DNA of 64,000 bases, from the NCBI RefSeq assembly GCF_004751985.1, contig NZ_CP038492.1, positions 1,860,001 through 1,924,000 of the forward strand, read 5' to 3'. This stretch comes from Rhodophyticola sp. CCM32 (GTDB lineage: Bacteria; Pseudomonadota; Alphaproteobacteria; Rhodobacterales; Rhodobacteraceae). Of this stretch, positions 50,251 to 58,863 are shown piece after piece; position 1 is the stretch's first letter, and every line of letters begins with the position of its first letter. Under the pieces are notes generated by a model that worked only from the letters and a program-made list of their open reading frames with translations, searched no databases and was not told the origin of the DNA. Made by a program: the position numbers and the translations under genes.

Positions 50251-52932
50251 TCAGGCCGCGTGCGAGGCCCGGCCCGGCAGGCGCACCCGGAAACAGGCCC
50301 CGCCCTGCTCCGGCACATAGACCAGCGCGCCCCCCAGGCGCCCCATGATCTCGCGGCTGATCGCCAGGCCCAGACCGGCGCCGGGGGCCTCGCGCGCGGT
50401 ATCGGCGCGGGCGAATTTCTCGAAAATCAGCGATTGCTGGCGCGGGGCCACGCCGCTGCCATTATCGGCAAATTCCACCTCTGCATATCCCGGCAGACGG
50501 TGAACCGTGATGGTCAGTTCGGGCGCATCCGCGTCGCAGTATTTCTGCACATTCGAGATCAGGTTGATGAACACCTGCGCCAACCGGTCCGCATCGGTCC
50601 AGAGCGGCACGTTCTCCTGATCCGGGTCGCGGCGGATGCTCAGCCCCGCGCCTTCCTTCAGGGCACTGGTCGCATTGATCGCCCGGTCCAGCACATCGCA
50701 GAGCACCGCCTCGCCCTCGTTCAGTGTCACCTGCCCGTCTTCCAGCACCGCCAGATCCAGCAGATCATCCAAAAGCCGGGTCAGCCGCAGGCTTTCATCA
50801 TGGATGATCCGGCTGAACCTTGTGCGCCCCTCCGCATCCAGATCGCGGTTCTGCATCAGAATTTCCGAAAATGCCCGGATCGAGGTCATCGGGGTGCGCA
50901 ATTCATGGCTGATCTGGCTGAGGAACGCGTCTTTCTGCACCGACAATTCGGTCAGTTTCTGGTTCGCTTCGCGCAGGCGGGCGGCGGTGCGGGCCAGTTC
51001 GGTCGATTTCGCCTCCAACTGGCTGGAATATTCCATCATCTGCGCGGTTTCATCGGCCACGGCCAGCAGGTCGCGCACCGAAACACTGGCCCCGCCGGTG
51101 ATCTGGCCTACCATCGCATTGGCCGTGGCCGCCCCCACAGAGCCCGCCAGTTCCCGTTCCAGATGTTCCAGAAAATCGGGCGTCGGTTCAGGCAATTGCG
51201 CCTCACGCCCCTGTGCGGCGGCGGCTTCGCGGAACAGGCGCGCCGCACGGCCCGCGCCCAATATCCGCTGCGCCATGATCAGCAGATCATCCGCCGTGCC
51301 CGCGCTGCCCTTCCAGGCCAGAGGCGTGCGCGAATGTTCATACACATTCACGAATTGTGCGCCCATCAGCCGTTCCATCGGGCTGGGAAAGGTGAAGAGC
51401 GATACCAGCACAAAGGCAATCGTATTGACCCCAAGCGACAGCACCATCGCGGTCAGCAGCGGGTCGGCCCCGTTGAGCCCCAAAGGGGTTTCGGGGCGTA
51501 GCCAGCCAATGCCGAACGGCCCGTTTTCCAGCAGCCCCTGCATCAGCCCGGCGGTGGCCGCATTGGGCATCAGCAACACCCAGCCCCAGATCAGAAACCC
51601 CAGCCCGATGCCCGTCGCCGCCCCCGGGCGCGTTGCCCCGCGCCAGAAAATACCGCCCAGAAGCGCCGGCAACACCTGTGCCACCCCCAGAAAGGCGATC
51701 AACCCGATCGAGGCCAGCGCCTCGGTTCCGCCGGACAGCCGGTAATAGATAAGCCCAAGGGTCAGTACGCCGGCAATGCTCAACCGTCGCGCCATCAGCG
51801 CCACGCGCCGCATATCGCCGGTCATCGGGTTTTCCCCCTTGGTGGCCCGCATCCAGAGCGGCACGATGATATGGTTCGAGACCATGGTGCTGAGCGCCAG
51901 CGCCGCGATGATCACCATCGAGGTGGCCGCCGAAAACCCGCCGAGGAATGCCAGCAGCGCCAGCCCCTCCTGCCCCAGTTCCAAAGGCAGGGTCAGCATG
52001 AACAGATCCGGGTTCGCGCCTGCGGGCATCATCTGCAAGCCCACCACCGCGATCGGGATCACAAACAGGCTCATCAACAGCAGATAAAGCGGGAATGCCC
52101 AACTGGCGGTCGCCAGATGCCGTTCATCGGCATTTTCCACCACCATCACCTGAAACATCCGCGGCAGGCACAGGATTGCCGCCCCGCTCAACACGGTCAG
52201 CCCGACCCATCTGGCGCCATTCGATGTCCAGACCGCCATCGGGCTGTCTTCCAGCCTGACCAGAATATCGCCGGGCCCATCCGCCAGCCCCCAGACGACA
52301 AAGGCGCCCACAGCCAGAAGCGCGCAGAGTTTCACAATCGCCTCAAGCGCGATGGCCGAGACCAGACCGGGGTGGCGTTCATTGACATCCAGTGATCTGG
52401 TGCCGAACACAATTGTGAACAGCGCCAGCCCGCCCGCCACCCAGATCACCGTGCTGCCTGCATCAGGCGCGGCCAGCGGGCCGGAGCGTGCGAAAACCGA
52501 AAAGGACAGGGTGACCGATTGCAGTTGCAGCGCGATATAGGGGGTTGTTCCGATAACGGCGAGCACTGTGACCAGCGCCGCCAGCCCACCGGATTTCCCA
52601 TAACGGCTTGAAATCATGTCAGCAATCGAAGTGATCCGCTGCGCGCGCCCGATCCGCACCATTTTTCTGAGCAACCAGAACCAGCCGATGAACACCAGTG
52701 TCGGCCCCAGATAGATGGTCAGAAACTCCAGGCCTGAGCGTGCCGCCGACCCCACCGCGCCATAAAACGTCCAGGCGGTGGTGTAGATCGACAGGCTCAA
52801 CGTATAGACAAGCGGAGAGCTTAACCACCGCGCCTTGCCTTCCGCCGCGCGTTTTTCTGCCAGAAAAGCCACCCAGAACAGACATGCGACATAGACCACG
52901 CAGACCGCGACCAGCCCGTTAAACGACAGCAT
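50251..52932 (-). CDS. SLC5-type sodium/solute symporter-like sensor histidine kinase (CbrA-like)
   Basis: An 893-residue membrane kinase. Residues 1 to about 560 form an SSSF/SLC5 transporter domain with about 13 hydrophobic segments (ISSRYGKSGGLAALVTVLAVIGTTPYIALQLQS is diagnostic), then a PAS-less linker with a predicted coiled coil (about 620-665), a HisKA domain (ISHELRTPMTSIR, phospho-His676) and a HATPase domain with N box (FINLISNVQKYCD), G1 (FADNGSGV) and G2 (GAGLGLAIS). CbrA of Pseudomonas has this fusion and couples histidine or nutrient uptake to gene control. Downstream in an operon with a single receiver protein and a small membrane protein. Confidence 0.88.
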   Translation of the reverse strand: MLSFNGLVAVCVVYVACLFWVAFLAEKRAAEGKARWLSSPLVYTLSLSIYTTAWTFYGAVGSAARSGLEFLTIYLGPTLVFIGWFWLLRKMVRIGRAQRITSIADMISSRYGKSGGLAALVTVLAVIGTTPYIALQLQSVTLSFSVFARSGPLAAPDAGSTVIWVAGGLALFTIVFGTRSLDVNERHPGLVSAIALEAIVKLCALLAVGAFVVWGLADGPGDILVRLEDSPMAVWTSNGARWVGLTVLSGAAILCLPRMFQVMVVENADERHLATASWAFPLYLLLMSLFVIPIAVVGLQMMPAGANPDLFMLTLPLELGQEGLALLAFLGGFSAATSMVIIAALALSTMVSNHIIVPLWMRATKGENPMTGDMRRVALMARRLSIAGVLTLGLIYYRLSGGTEALASIGLIAFLGVAQVLPALLGGIFWRGATRPGAATGIGLGFLIWGWVLLMPNAATAGLMQGLLENGPFGIGWLRPETPLGLNGADPLLTAMVLSLGVNTIAFVLVSLFTFPSPMERLMGAQFVNVYEHSRTPLAWKGSAGTADDLLIMAQRILGAGRAARLFREAAAAQGREAQLPEPTPDFLEHLERELAGSVGAATANAMVGQITGGASVSVRDLLAVADETAQMMEYSSQLEAKSTELARTAARLREANQKLTELSVQKDAFLSQISHELRTPMTSIRAFSEILMQNRDLDAEGRTRFSRIIHDESLRLTRLLDDLLDLAVLEDGQVTLNEGEAVLCDVLDRAINATSALKEGAGLSIRRDPDQENVPLWTDADRLAQVFINLISNVQKYCDADAPELTITVHRLPGYAEVEFADNGSGVAPRQQSLIFEKFARADTAREAPGAGLGLAISREIMGRLGGALVYVPEQGGACFRVRLPGRASHAA

Positions 52933-52933
52933 C

Positions 52934-53245
52934 CTAACGCCCGCCCGGCAGGTCCGGGTCGCGCGGCGTGTTGCGCTCCAGCGCGGCGGCCAGCATGGCG
53001 GTCACTATGATCAGGGCCAGCCAGACCCCCAGGAAATAGACCAGCCAGCCAGCGGTCGCGCCGCCTTCACCGCTATCCCCGGTCAGAATGAAAACCGGCC
53101 CGAAAAACAGAAACATCCCCAGCACCGGCAGCAGTTTGGCCGCATCCTGCAACCGGTTGCGCCGATAGGTCCGGCGTTCAAGAAATACACGTCTGGCCAT
53201 GGTTTTCCCTGAGCCTTTGGGCGTGTATCTGCTTTTCCGGGTCAT
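52934..53245 (-). CDS. Small membrane protein of the two-component operon
   Basis: A 103-residue protein with a basic N-terminal 35 residues (ARRVFLERRTYRRNRLQDAAK) and two hydrophobic helices (about residues 38-57 and 66-90). No family is recognised. The ATG overlaps the receiver gene's stop by four bases (ATGA), which favours this start; an internal ATG at 53200 (MARRVFLERR) also has a ribosome site (CAGGGA) and cannot be excluded. It ends one base before the kinase gene, so it may be an accessory of the kinase's transporter domain, but that is inference. Confidence 0.6.
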   Translation of the reverse strand: MTRKSRYTPKGSGKTMARRVFLERRTYRRNRLQDAAKLLPVLGMFLFFGPVFILTGDSGEGGATAGWLVYFLGVWLALIIVTAMLAAALERNTPRDPDLPGGR

Positions 53246-53664
53246 GACTGTCGATCCGACGGCCCTGCCCCGTTCATCCCTGAGCCATTCAGACTGCCGG
53301 GCCCGGCCACATGGCGCAAGGTCTCTATCATTTCGTCATTGGAAAACGGCTTGGTCAGATAGGCATTGGCCCCCAGGGCCAGCGCCATGTCACGATCCTT
53401 GGCCTGGCCCTTGGCGGTCAGCATCAGCACCGGCAAATGCACGGTTTCCGCCGTGTTGCGCAGATCGCGCAGAATATCGAGACCGGACCGCCCGGGCAGC
53501 ATCACATCCAGCACCACCACATCGGGCGTCAGCCGCGCCACCGCATCAACCGCGGTTGCACCATTGCCATGGCCATGCACCTCCCACCCGTCGCGGGACA
53601 GGATAAAACTGATAGCTTCCAGAATGTTGGTCTCATCTTCGACCAGCAGAACCCGTGCGCCCAA
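53242..53664 (-). CDS. Single-domain response regulator (receiver only)
   Basis: A 140-residue CheY-like receiver. Phospho-acceptor Asp53 in VVVLDVMLPG, acidic pocket Glu9-Asp10 (LLVEDE), Thr in MLTAKG and Lys105 in YLTKPF. There is no DNA-binding or enzymatic output domain, so it must signal through a protein partner or relay phosphate. It starts with TTG at 53664 after GGAGGAG. First gene of the three-gene operon with the small membrane protein and the SLC5-histidine kinase, its probable phosphodonor. Confidence 0.88.
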   Translation of the reverse strand: MGARVLLVEDETNILEAISFILSRDGWEVHGHGNGATAVDAVARLTPDVVVLDVMLPGRSGLDILRDLRNTAETVHLPVLMLTAKGQAKDRDMALALGANAYLTKPFSNDEMIETLRHVAGPGSLNGSGMNGAGPSDRQS

Positions 53665-53830
53665 ACCGTTCTCCTCCGATGGTCAGGCCCCTGACTGTTT
53701 CAACTCTGCCCGTATTCCGTGCAATGTCAAACGCCTGTTGGTGCGGGTATTTCCGCATCCCTGCTTTCGCGGCTGTGAAGCAGGAAGCAAAACACCGGCC
53801 CAATATCCTACAAAATCCCACAACGCGCCT

Positions 53831-53865
53831 GCCCTCTGCGCAATGTATATGTGGTGCAGAATTTT
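53831..53865 (-). repeat. Dispersed intergenic repeat, truncated copy D
   Basis: Read on the minus strand: AAAATTCTGCACCACATATA, then CATTGCGCAGAGGGC, the first 35 bases of the repeat seen at 1849, 50113 and 55301; the hairpin part is absent. It lies in the 233-base gap between the receiver and XRE genes. The rest of that gap shows nothing I recognise. Confidence 0.6.
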
Positions 53866-53897
53866 GGTCTGGCATGCGAAGCTAAAACCAAACCCCG

Positions 53898-55223
53898 TTA
53901 CCCGATCAGGCTGTCCATCCGGCGCGCGGCGCAGCCATCGCGGGGGCAGACGGCACAGCCCGGGCCAACCGGGTGACCCGCCGCCGCACGGTCATCACCC
54001 TCGTCAAGCGGACGCAGCAGCATCGTGGCGTGCATCACCGGTTCCACACCGAACCCTGCGGGTTTCATCGGCTGGCAGACCGCCCAGGCCTGAAACCGGG
54101 CGCCATTGGGCAGGTCCAGCACCGTGGTTTCCGGCACCATCGGCCGGCTGAGCACATGGTATAGCGGCCAGAGCGGGCACCCGGCCCCGAAACGCGGGAT
54201 CGAGAAAGCGTTGATCCGGCGGCGAAAGATCAGCGCGCCAGCCATATCGCATATGGCCAGCCCAAGCGGCGGCGCGCCTGTGCCCCCCGGCAGGGTCGCC
54301 AGCCGCCGCAACACCAGGGCCACATCCCCGCCAGCCAGCGGCAGCAACGGCTCCGGTTTGAAATCCGCGTCCCGCGCGGCCTGCAGAAACCGGGTCAGGG
54401 GCAGACGTGCCGCATCCTCGGCATAGGCCCGCAGCGAGTGATCCGCCAGAGCATGGGTCGCCGGGTCCTGCATCGCGTCCAGATCGGCCAGAACATCCTC
54501 TATGGCGTCCCCTCCCCGTTCTTCAATTCCGGGGAAATGATGATCCGCCGCATCGAACAGCGCCTCCACGGTTTCCTGCGGGGTTGCGGGCGCATCCTGT
54601 CGCCTGCCCTGATCCTCGAAATAGGCCAGCATGCCGGTGGCCCGGCCCGACAGACGTTCGGCCTCTTCATGCAGGTTGCGGTGGAACCGGGCCCGCCATT
54701 GCGGCTCGATCTCGGGATCGCGCACCAGAATATCGGCGGTGGAGCGGATCGCGGCCACCGTTGACAGCACTTCATGCATTGTCTCGGCCAGCACCGGGTC
54801 ATGGCTCAACCGGTCATGCAGGCCATCCACCAGCACTTCCAGCCCGGCAATCCGTTTGTGCTGCGCCGCGATCAGGCCGGTCCAGCCGGGGAAGCGACCG
54901 GCCAACTCGTCGATCCGGCTGATCTCGGGCCGGGTGCCGAAATGCGACCGGCTGTCCGCCGCAGCACCCTGCAACGCATCGAACAGGGTTGCATCCGCCC
55001 CTTCGCTCAGCGCGGCGGGTTCCACCTCCAGCCGTCTGGCCAGATCGACCAGCAGCTTGCCGCCAATCCGGCGCCGGTTATGTTCGATCAGGTTCAGATA
55101 GCTGGCCGAGATACCCACGGCGCGGGCCAGTTCGGTTTGTTTGAACCCCATGGCCGTGCGCCGCTCGCGGATACGGCTTCCGGTCAGGGCATGACGACGT
55201 TGGGCGGACGCGCGGGGTGTCAT
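53898..55223 (-). CDS. XRE family regulator with DUF2083 domain (ScfR/RamB-like short-chain fatty acyl regulator)
   Basis: A 441-residue transcription regulator. The N-terminal XRE helix-turn-helix (about residues 15-70: RIRERRTAMGFKQTELARAVGISASYLNLIEHNRRRIGGKLLVDLAR) is followed by a helical middle and a C-terminal DUF2083-type zinc ribbon (CAVCPRDGCAARRM, with Cys-x2-Cys and Cys near residues 425-435). Regulators of this type (RamB, PrpR, ScfR) sense acyl-CoA and control acetate, propionate or glyoxylate genes. No target operon is adjacent. It is a single gene on the minus strand, separated by 290 bases from the next. Confidence 0.82.
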   Translation of the reverse strand: MTPRASAQRRHALTGSRIRERRTAMGFKQTELARAVGISASYLNLIEHNRRRIGGKLLVDLARRLEVEPAALSEGADATLFDALQGAAADSRSHFGTRPEISRIDELAGRFPGWTGLIAAQHKRIAGLEVLVDGLHDRLSHDPVLAETMHEVLSTVAAIRSTADILVRDPEIEPQWRARFHRNLHEEAERLSGRATGMLAYFEDQGRRQDAPATPQETVEALFDAADHHFPGIEERGGDAIEDVLADLDAMQDPATHALADHSLRAYAEDAARLPLTRFLQAARDADFKPEPLLPLAGGDVALVLRRLATLPGGTGAPPLGLAICDMAGALIFRRRINAFSIPRFGAGCPLWPLYHVLSRPMVPETTVLDLPNGARFQAWAVCQPMKPAGFGVEPVMHATMLLRPLDEGDDRAAAGHPVGPGCAVCPRDGCAARRMDSLIG

Positions 55224-55300
55224 GGGGCAAGTTTACAGGAAAACCCCTCTCTATCAACAGGCTGGGGCATGATTGACACCATGTGCTAAGGTGTCGGGCT

Positions 55301-55441
55301 GAAATCTTGAACACCCCGCACCCTCCCGCCCGGCGGCACCGCCGGGCAGCGCCCGTACCGCCCCCACGGGGCGGGCGCTTCGCTTCCTGCCCCTCGGTAC
55401 GGGCGCGGCCCTCTGCGCAATGTATATTCGGTGCAGAATTT
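55301..55441 (-). repeat. Dispersed intergenic repeat, copy C
   Basis: About 141 bases, minus strand, best match to copy A: AAATTCTGCACC, CATTGCGCAGAGGG, CCGAGGGGCAGGAAGCGAAG, GGGGCGGTACGGGCGCTGC and a final GGGCGGGAGGGTGCGGGG. Contains the perfect hairpin CCCGGCGG-CA-CCGCCGGG and the pair GCCCGTACCG / CGGTACGGGC. It fills most of the 290-base gap between the XRE gene and the EthD pseudogene. Confidence 0.7.
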
Positions 55442-55513
55442 CACTCCGGCGCTGTATCGCCTCTCGCTGCCTGCTCGAACGCGTTTTCCAACCAATCAGC
55501 ACAGGGCACAGGA

Positions 55514-55822
55514 TCAGGCGATCACCTCACCGATCAATATCTGGGGTGCGGCGTTGTAGTAATTCGGAATATCCGCAAGCACCGGCTTTGCGGCATCCAT
55601 TGCCGCCTCCAGCGCCGCCGCATCGGCGAATGTCGCCATATAGACCGCGTGAAATCCCGGTGGCACATCCGGCCCGGCGGCCAGCCCCTTGCTGGCGGTC
55701 ACAGACTGAATATGCCCGCCCATATATTCATGGGCCATCGGCATATGCGTGTTGGTGTAATACGCGTAATCAAATGTCGTCTAACCCGTGATCGGGTACA
55801 GCACGGTCAGGGTCATGGGCAT
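55514..55822 (-). pseudogene. EthD-family small protein, interrupted by an amber codon
   Basis: The frame starts MPMTLTVLYPITG at 55822 (GGAG upstream), meets a TAG at 55781-55783 (codon 14), and continues without a break as TTFDYAYYTNTHMPMAHEYMGG ... IPNYYNAAPQILIGEVIA to 55514. FDYAYYTNTHMP is the EthD-family opening (Y-x-x-x-H-x-P), so the whole 102-residue protein is evident and the stop is a nonsense change, probably from GAG. A shorter product could start at the internal ATGs (55744). EthD-like proteins are dimeric alpha-beta barrels of mostly unknown role. It ends the pyrimidine operon, after a terminator. Confidence 0.75.
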
Positions 55823-55856
55823 CACAGATATCTCCGGCAGGTGACACAACGAAAAT

Positions 55857-55884
55857 CGCCGCCCCCGAAAGCTCGGGGACGGCG
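55857..55884 (-). terminator. Intrinsic terminator after the binding-protein gene
   Basis: CGCCGCCCCCGA (55857-55868) and TCGGGGACGGCG (55873-55884) form a 12-bp stem with one mismatch and an AAGC loop. Read on the minus strand it is followed by ATTTTCGTTG. It lies 26 bases after the binding-protein stop, so it would end the ABC part of the operon before the EthD-like gene. Confidence 0.7.
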
Positions 55885-55909
55885 CGTCATTGGTCAATGG
55901 CAAAACGCG

Positions 55910-56896
55910 TCAGTCGCTGAGCGCCTGATCCGTGATCATATGGGTCCAGGCGCCTTCAGGTACGGCCGTGATCACCGGGTCCGAGCCACCGGCCAGAAGG
56001 GTTGCCACCGTCCGGTCATAGGCGGCCTCGTCCAGCGCGCCATTCGAGCCTGCGGTCAGCAGCGCCACCTCGCCCATCATCCGGGTCTGATGCTCTTCGG
56101 TCTGGGCGCCGGTCTCGTCATAATCGAGCACGATCATCGCCGCCTCGTCAGGATGCGCTTCGGCCCATTTCCACCCCTCCATCGAGGCCCGCACGAAACG
56201 CACCATCCGGTCGACAAATTCCGGGTCTTCCAGGTTCTCTTCCAGAACCCACATCCCGTCTTCCAGCGTCGCCACGCCCTGATCTTCGTATTTGAAGGTG
56301 ATCAGGTCATCGGGGCTGACGCCTGCATCAATCACCTGCCAATACTCATTATAGGTCATGGTCGAGATGCAATCGGCCTGGCGCTGCAACAGCGGGTCCA
56401 CATTGAAACCCTGCTGCAGAACGGTCACCCCATCCGCGCCACCATCGGTGGAAATGCCCAACTGGCTCATCCAGCTGAGGAACGGGTATTCATTGCCGAA
56501 GAACCAGACACCGATGGTGTGACCGGCCAGATCGGCGGGTTCGGCAATGCCGGCATCGGCCCAGCAGGTCAGCATCAGGCCCGACGAGGCGAAGGGCTGC
56601 GCGATATTGACCACCGGCAGGCCCCGTTCCCGTGCGGCCAGCGCCGAAGGCATCCAGTTCAGCATCACATCGGCACCGCCACCGGCCAGCACCTGCGGCG
56701 GGGCGATATCCGGCCCGCCTGGCTGGATCGTCACATCCAGACCCTCCTCTTCGTAATAGCCGTTTTCAAGCGCCACGTAATAGCCCGCGAACTGCGCCTG
56801 CGTGACCCATTGCAACTGTAGCGTCACCTCATCATTGGCATGCGCCACCCCTGCGGCCAGCCCAAGCGCCAGCGCGGATGTCATCAGTGTTTTCAT
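55910..56896 (-). CDS. ABC transporter substrate-binding protein, NMT1/THI5-like
   Basis: A 328-residue periplasmic protein with a Sec signal peptide (MKTLMTSALALGLAAGVAHA, cut before NDE at residue 21). It has the NMT1/Thi5 fold marks VTLQLQWVTQAQFAGYYVALENGYYEEEGLDVTI and GPDIAPPQVLAGGGADVML. Such proteins bind hydroxymethylpyrimidine-like, taurine-type or pyrimidine ligands. The adjacent dihydropyrimidinase and ureidopropionase suggest a pyrimidine or dihydropyrimidine as ligand (inference). It ends the ABC part of the operon. Confidence 0.88.
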   Translation of the reverse strand: MKTLMTSALALGLAAGVAHANDEVTLQLQWVTQAQFAGYYVALENGYYEEEGLDVTIQPGGPDIAPPQVLAGGGADVMLNWMPSALAARERGLPVVNIAQPFASSGLMLTCWADAGIAEPADLAGHTIGVWFFGNEYPFLSWMSQLGISTDGGADGVTVLQQGFNVDPLLQRQADCISTMTYNEYWQVIDAGVSPDDLITFKYEDQGVATLEDGMWVLEENLEDPEFVDRMVRFVRASMEGWKWAEAHPDEAAMIVLDYDETGAQTEEHQTRMMGEVALLTAGSNGALDEAAYDRTVATLLAGGSDPVITAVPEGAWTHMITDQALSD

Positions 56897-56932
56897 TGTC
56901 TTACCTCCAAGTTGGTTCGTTTTGTATCTCTG

Positions 56933-57844
56933 TTATCTCTGTGACGGGTGCCAGAATGTCAGCTTTTTCTCCGCCAGGGCCATCAGCCCGTAAAACCCCG
57001 AACCGGCCAGCGCCGCCACGGTGATTTCCGCCCAGACCATATCCATGGCCAGGCGTCCCACCTCAATCTTAATCCGAAATCCCATCCCCACCGTGGGAGA
57101 GCCGAAAAACTCCGCCACAATCGCCCCGATCAGCGCAAGGGTTGTGCAGATTTTCAACCCGTTGAAGATGAAGGGCAATGCGGCGGGCAGGCGCAGTTTG
57201 AACAATGTCTGCCAATAGCTGGCCGCATAGGTCCGCATCAGGTCGCGTTGCATCATCTCGGAGGATTTCAACCCCTGCACCGTGTTCACCAGCATCGGGA
57301 AGAAGACCATGATCACCACCACGGCGGCCTTCGACTGCCAGCCGAACCCGTACCACATGACCAGAATCGGCGCTGTGCCCACAATCGGCAGGGCCGCGAT
57401 GAAATTGCCCACGGGCAAAAGCCCCCGTTGCAGGAAATGTGACCGGTCCACGGCCAGGGCCACCGCGAAGGCCGCCGCACAGCCCATCACATAGCCCGAC
57501 ATCGCGCCCTTGACGATGGTCTGAAAAAAGTCGGCCCAAAGCGTATCGGTCGCACCAAGCAATCGCGCCCAGATTGCCGAGGGTGCGGGCAGAATGACCG
57601 GTGAGATCCCGTAAAGCCGCACCGCCAGTTCCCAAAGGACCAGCAGGGTCACCCCGAACAGCACCGGCACCAGAAAACCGGCCCCTGCCCCGCGAGCCCC
57701 GTTGGACAGCCATATATTCACCCCCCAGGCCGCCAGCCAGACGGTCAGGATCAGCCCCAGACCCTGATTGACAAGAAACCCGGCCAGGATCGCCAGTACC
57801 GCGATCACCGGCAGGGCCCGGGGCATGTGCCGGATCGCAGTCAT
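56933..57844 (-). CDS. ABC transporter permease (BPD family, SsuC/ThiX-like), second
   Basis: A 303-residue permease with about seven hydrophobic segments. The N-terminal third has two extra helices (HMPRALPVIAVLAILAGFLVNQGLGLILTVWLAAWGVN), and the rest is the SsuC/TauC-type fold: LPAPSAIWARLLGATDTLWADFFQT, MSGYVMGCAAAF and the EAA-like LMRTYAASYWQTLFKLRLPAALPFIFNGLK. The four-base ATGA overlap with the upstream permease shows coupling. The pair forms the pore for the substrate-binding protein encoded next. Confidence 0.88.
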   Translation of the reverse strand: MTAIRHMPRALPVIAVLAILAGFLVNQGLGLILTVWLAAWGVNIWLSNGARGAGAGFLVPVLFGVTLLVLWELAVRLYGISPVILPAPSAIWARLLGATDTLWADFFQTIVKGAMSGYVMGCAAAFAVALAVDRSHFLQRGLLPVGNFIAALPIVGTAPILVMWYGFGWQSKAAVVVIMVFFPMLVNTVQGLKSSEMMQRDLMRTYAASYWQTLFKLRLPAALPFIFNGLKICTTLALIGAIVAEFFGSPTVGMGFRIKIEVGRLAMDMVWAEITVAALAGSGFYGLMALAEKKLTFWHPSQR

Positions 57845-58803
57845 CGCGCGACCCCCATGCGTTTCAGGGTCAGCCGTTCGATCAGGCCCAGACCACCCAC
57901 CAAGACCGCCGCACAGATCGCCGCCATGAACAGCGCTGACCAGATCTGGATCGTCTGCCCGTAATAGCTGCCGGTCAGCAGGCGTGCACCCAGACCGAAC
58001 CGCGCGCCGGTGGGCAGTTCGGCCACGATCGCCCCCACCAGCGCCGCCGCAATCGCCACTTTCAGCGAGGTAAACAGAAACGGCACCGAGGCCGGCAGCC
58101 GCAGTTTCCAGAAGGTCGCCCCGTTGCCTGCCGAATAGGTGCGCAGCAGGTCCAGATCCATCACCCCCGGGCTGCGCAACCCCTTGACCATGCCGACCAC
58201 CACGGGAAAGAAGCTCAGATAGGCCGAGATCAGCGATTTCGGCAGCAGCCCTTCGATCCCGATCGAGTTCAGCACCACGATCACCATCGGCGCAATCGCC
58301 AGTATCGGAATTGTCTGCGAGGCAATCGCCCAGGGCATCACCGACATGTCCATCGCCCGGTTATGCACGATCCCGACCGCCAGCAGGATGCCAAGCCCGG
58401 TGCCGAACAGGAAGCCAAGCAAGGTGGGCGCCAATGTCTGATAGGCATGGAAATAGAGCGAGCGTGGATTGCCCCGCAATTCCCCCCGCCGCTCGCGGAA
58501 CATCGGCTCCCCCGCTGTGGTGTTCCACAATTCGGCAAAGACCTGATGCGGGGTCGGCAGCACGGGCCGCTCCTGATTCATCGCATCCGCGATCACCTCA
58601 CCGGTGCTGAGGCTGACCCCCGCCCTTTCCGCCTGGTCCAGTGTCCAGGCGCGGTTCATGCCCACGCTTGCCGCATACCAAAGCGCGAGGATACAGGCGA
58701 CCACCACCAGCACGGGCACCCCATAGCGGAGCAGCGCCGCCATACTGCGGCCAAGCGCGCCTTTATCGGCCATGGCCGGGCTGGATTGCGCCGCATCGGT
58801 CAC
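57841..58803 (-). CDS. ABC transporter permease (BPD family, SsuC/ThiX-like), first
   Basis: A 320-residue permease with about six hydrophobic segments, the first near residues 25-45 (GVPVLVVVACILALWYAASVGM). The SsuC-type EAA loop is LLRTYSAGNGATFWKLRLPASVPFLFTSLKVA. An atypical periplasmic insertion of about 55 residues (ERAGVSLSTGEVIADAMNQERPVLPTPHQVFAEL...) follows the first helix. Start is uncertain: I chose GTG at 58803 (GTGACCGATGCG) after GGGGGG; a TTG at 58818 is also in frame. Confidence 0.85.
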   Translation of the reverse strand: MTDAAQSSPAMADKGALGRSMAALLRYGVPVLVVVACILALWYAASVGMNRAWTLDQAERAGVSLSTGEVIADAMNQERPVLPTPHQVFAELWNTTAGEPMFRERRGELRGNPRSLYFHAYQTLAPTLLGFLFGTGLGILLAVGIVHNRAMDMSVMPWAIASQTIPILAIAPMVIVVLNSIGIEGLLPKSLISAYLSFFPVVVGMVKGLRSPGVMDLDLLRTYSAGNGATFWKLRLPASVPFLFTSLKVAIAAALVGAIVAELPTGARFGLGARLLTGSYYGQTIQIWSALFMAAICAAVLVGGLGLIERLTLKRMGVAR

Positions 58804-58863
58804 AACTGCCCCCCGCAAATGGCGCGGGCGCGTACAGGCAATGCCCTGCCATATGCCCGTGTG

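Noticed and set aside
50164..51501. A 445-codon plus-strand frame opposite the histidine kinase
   Set aside because: It overlaps the kinase's HATPase and HisKA domains in antisense and includes the dispersed repeat; composition is that of a shadow frame.
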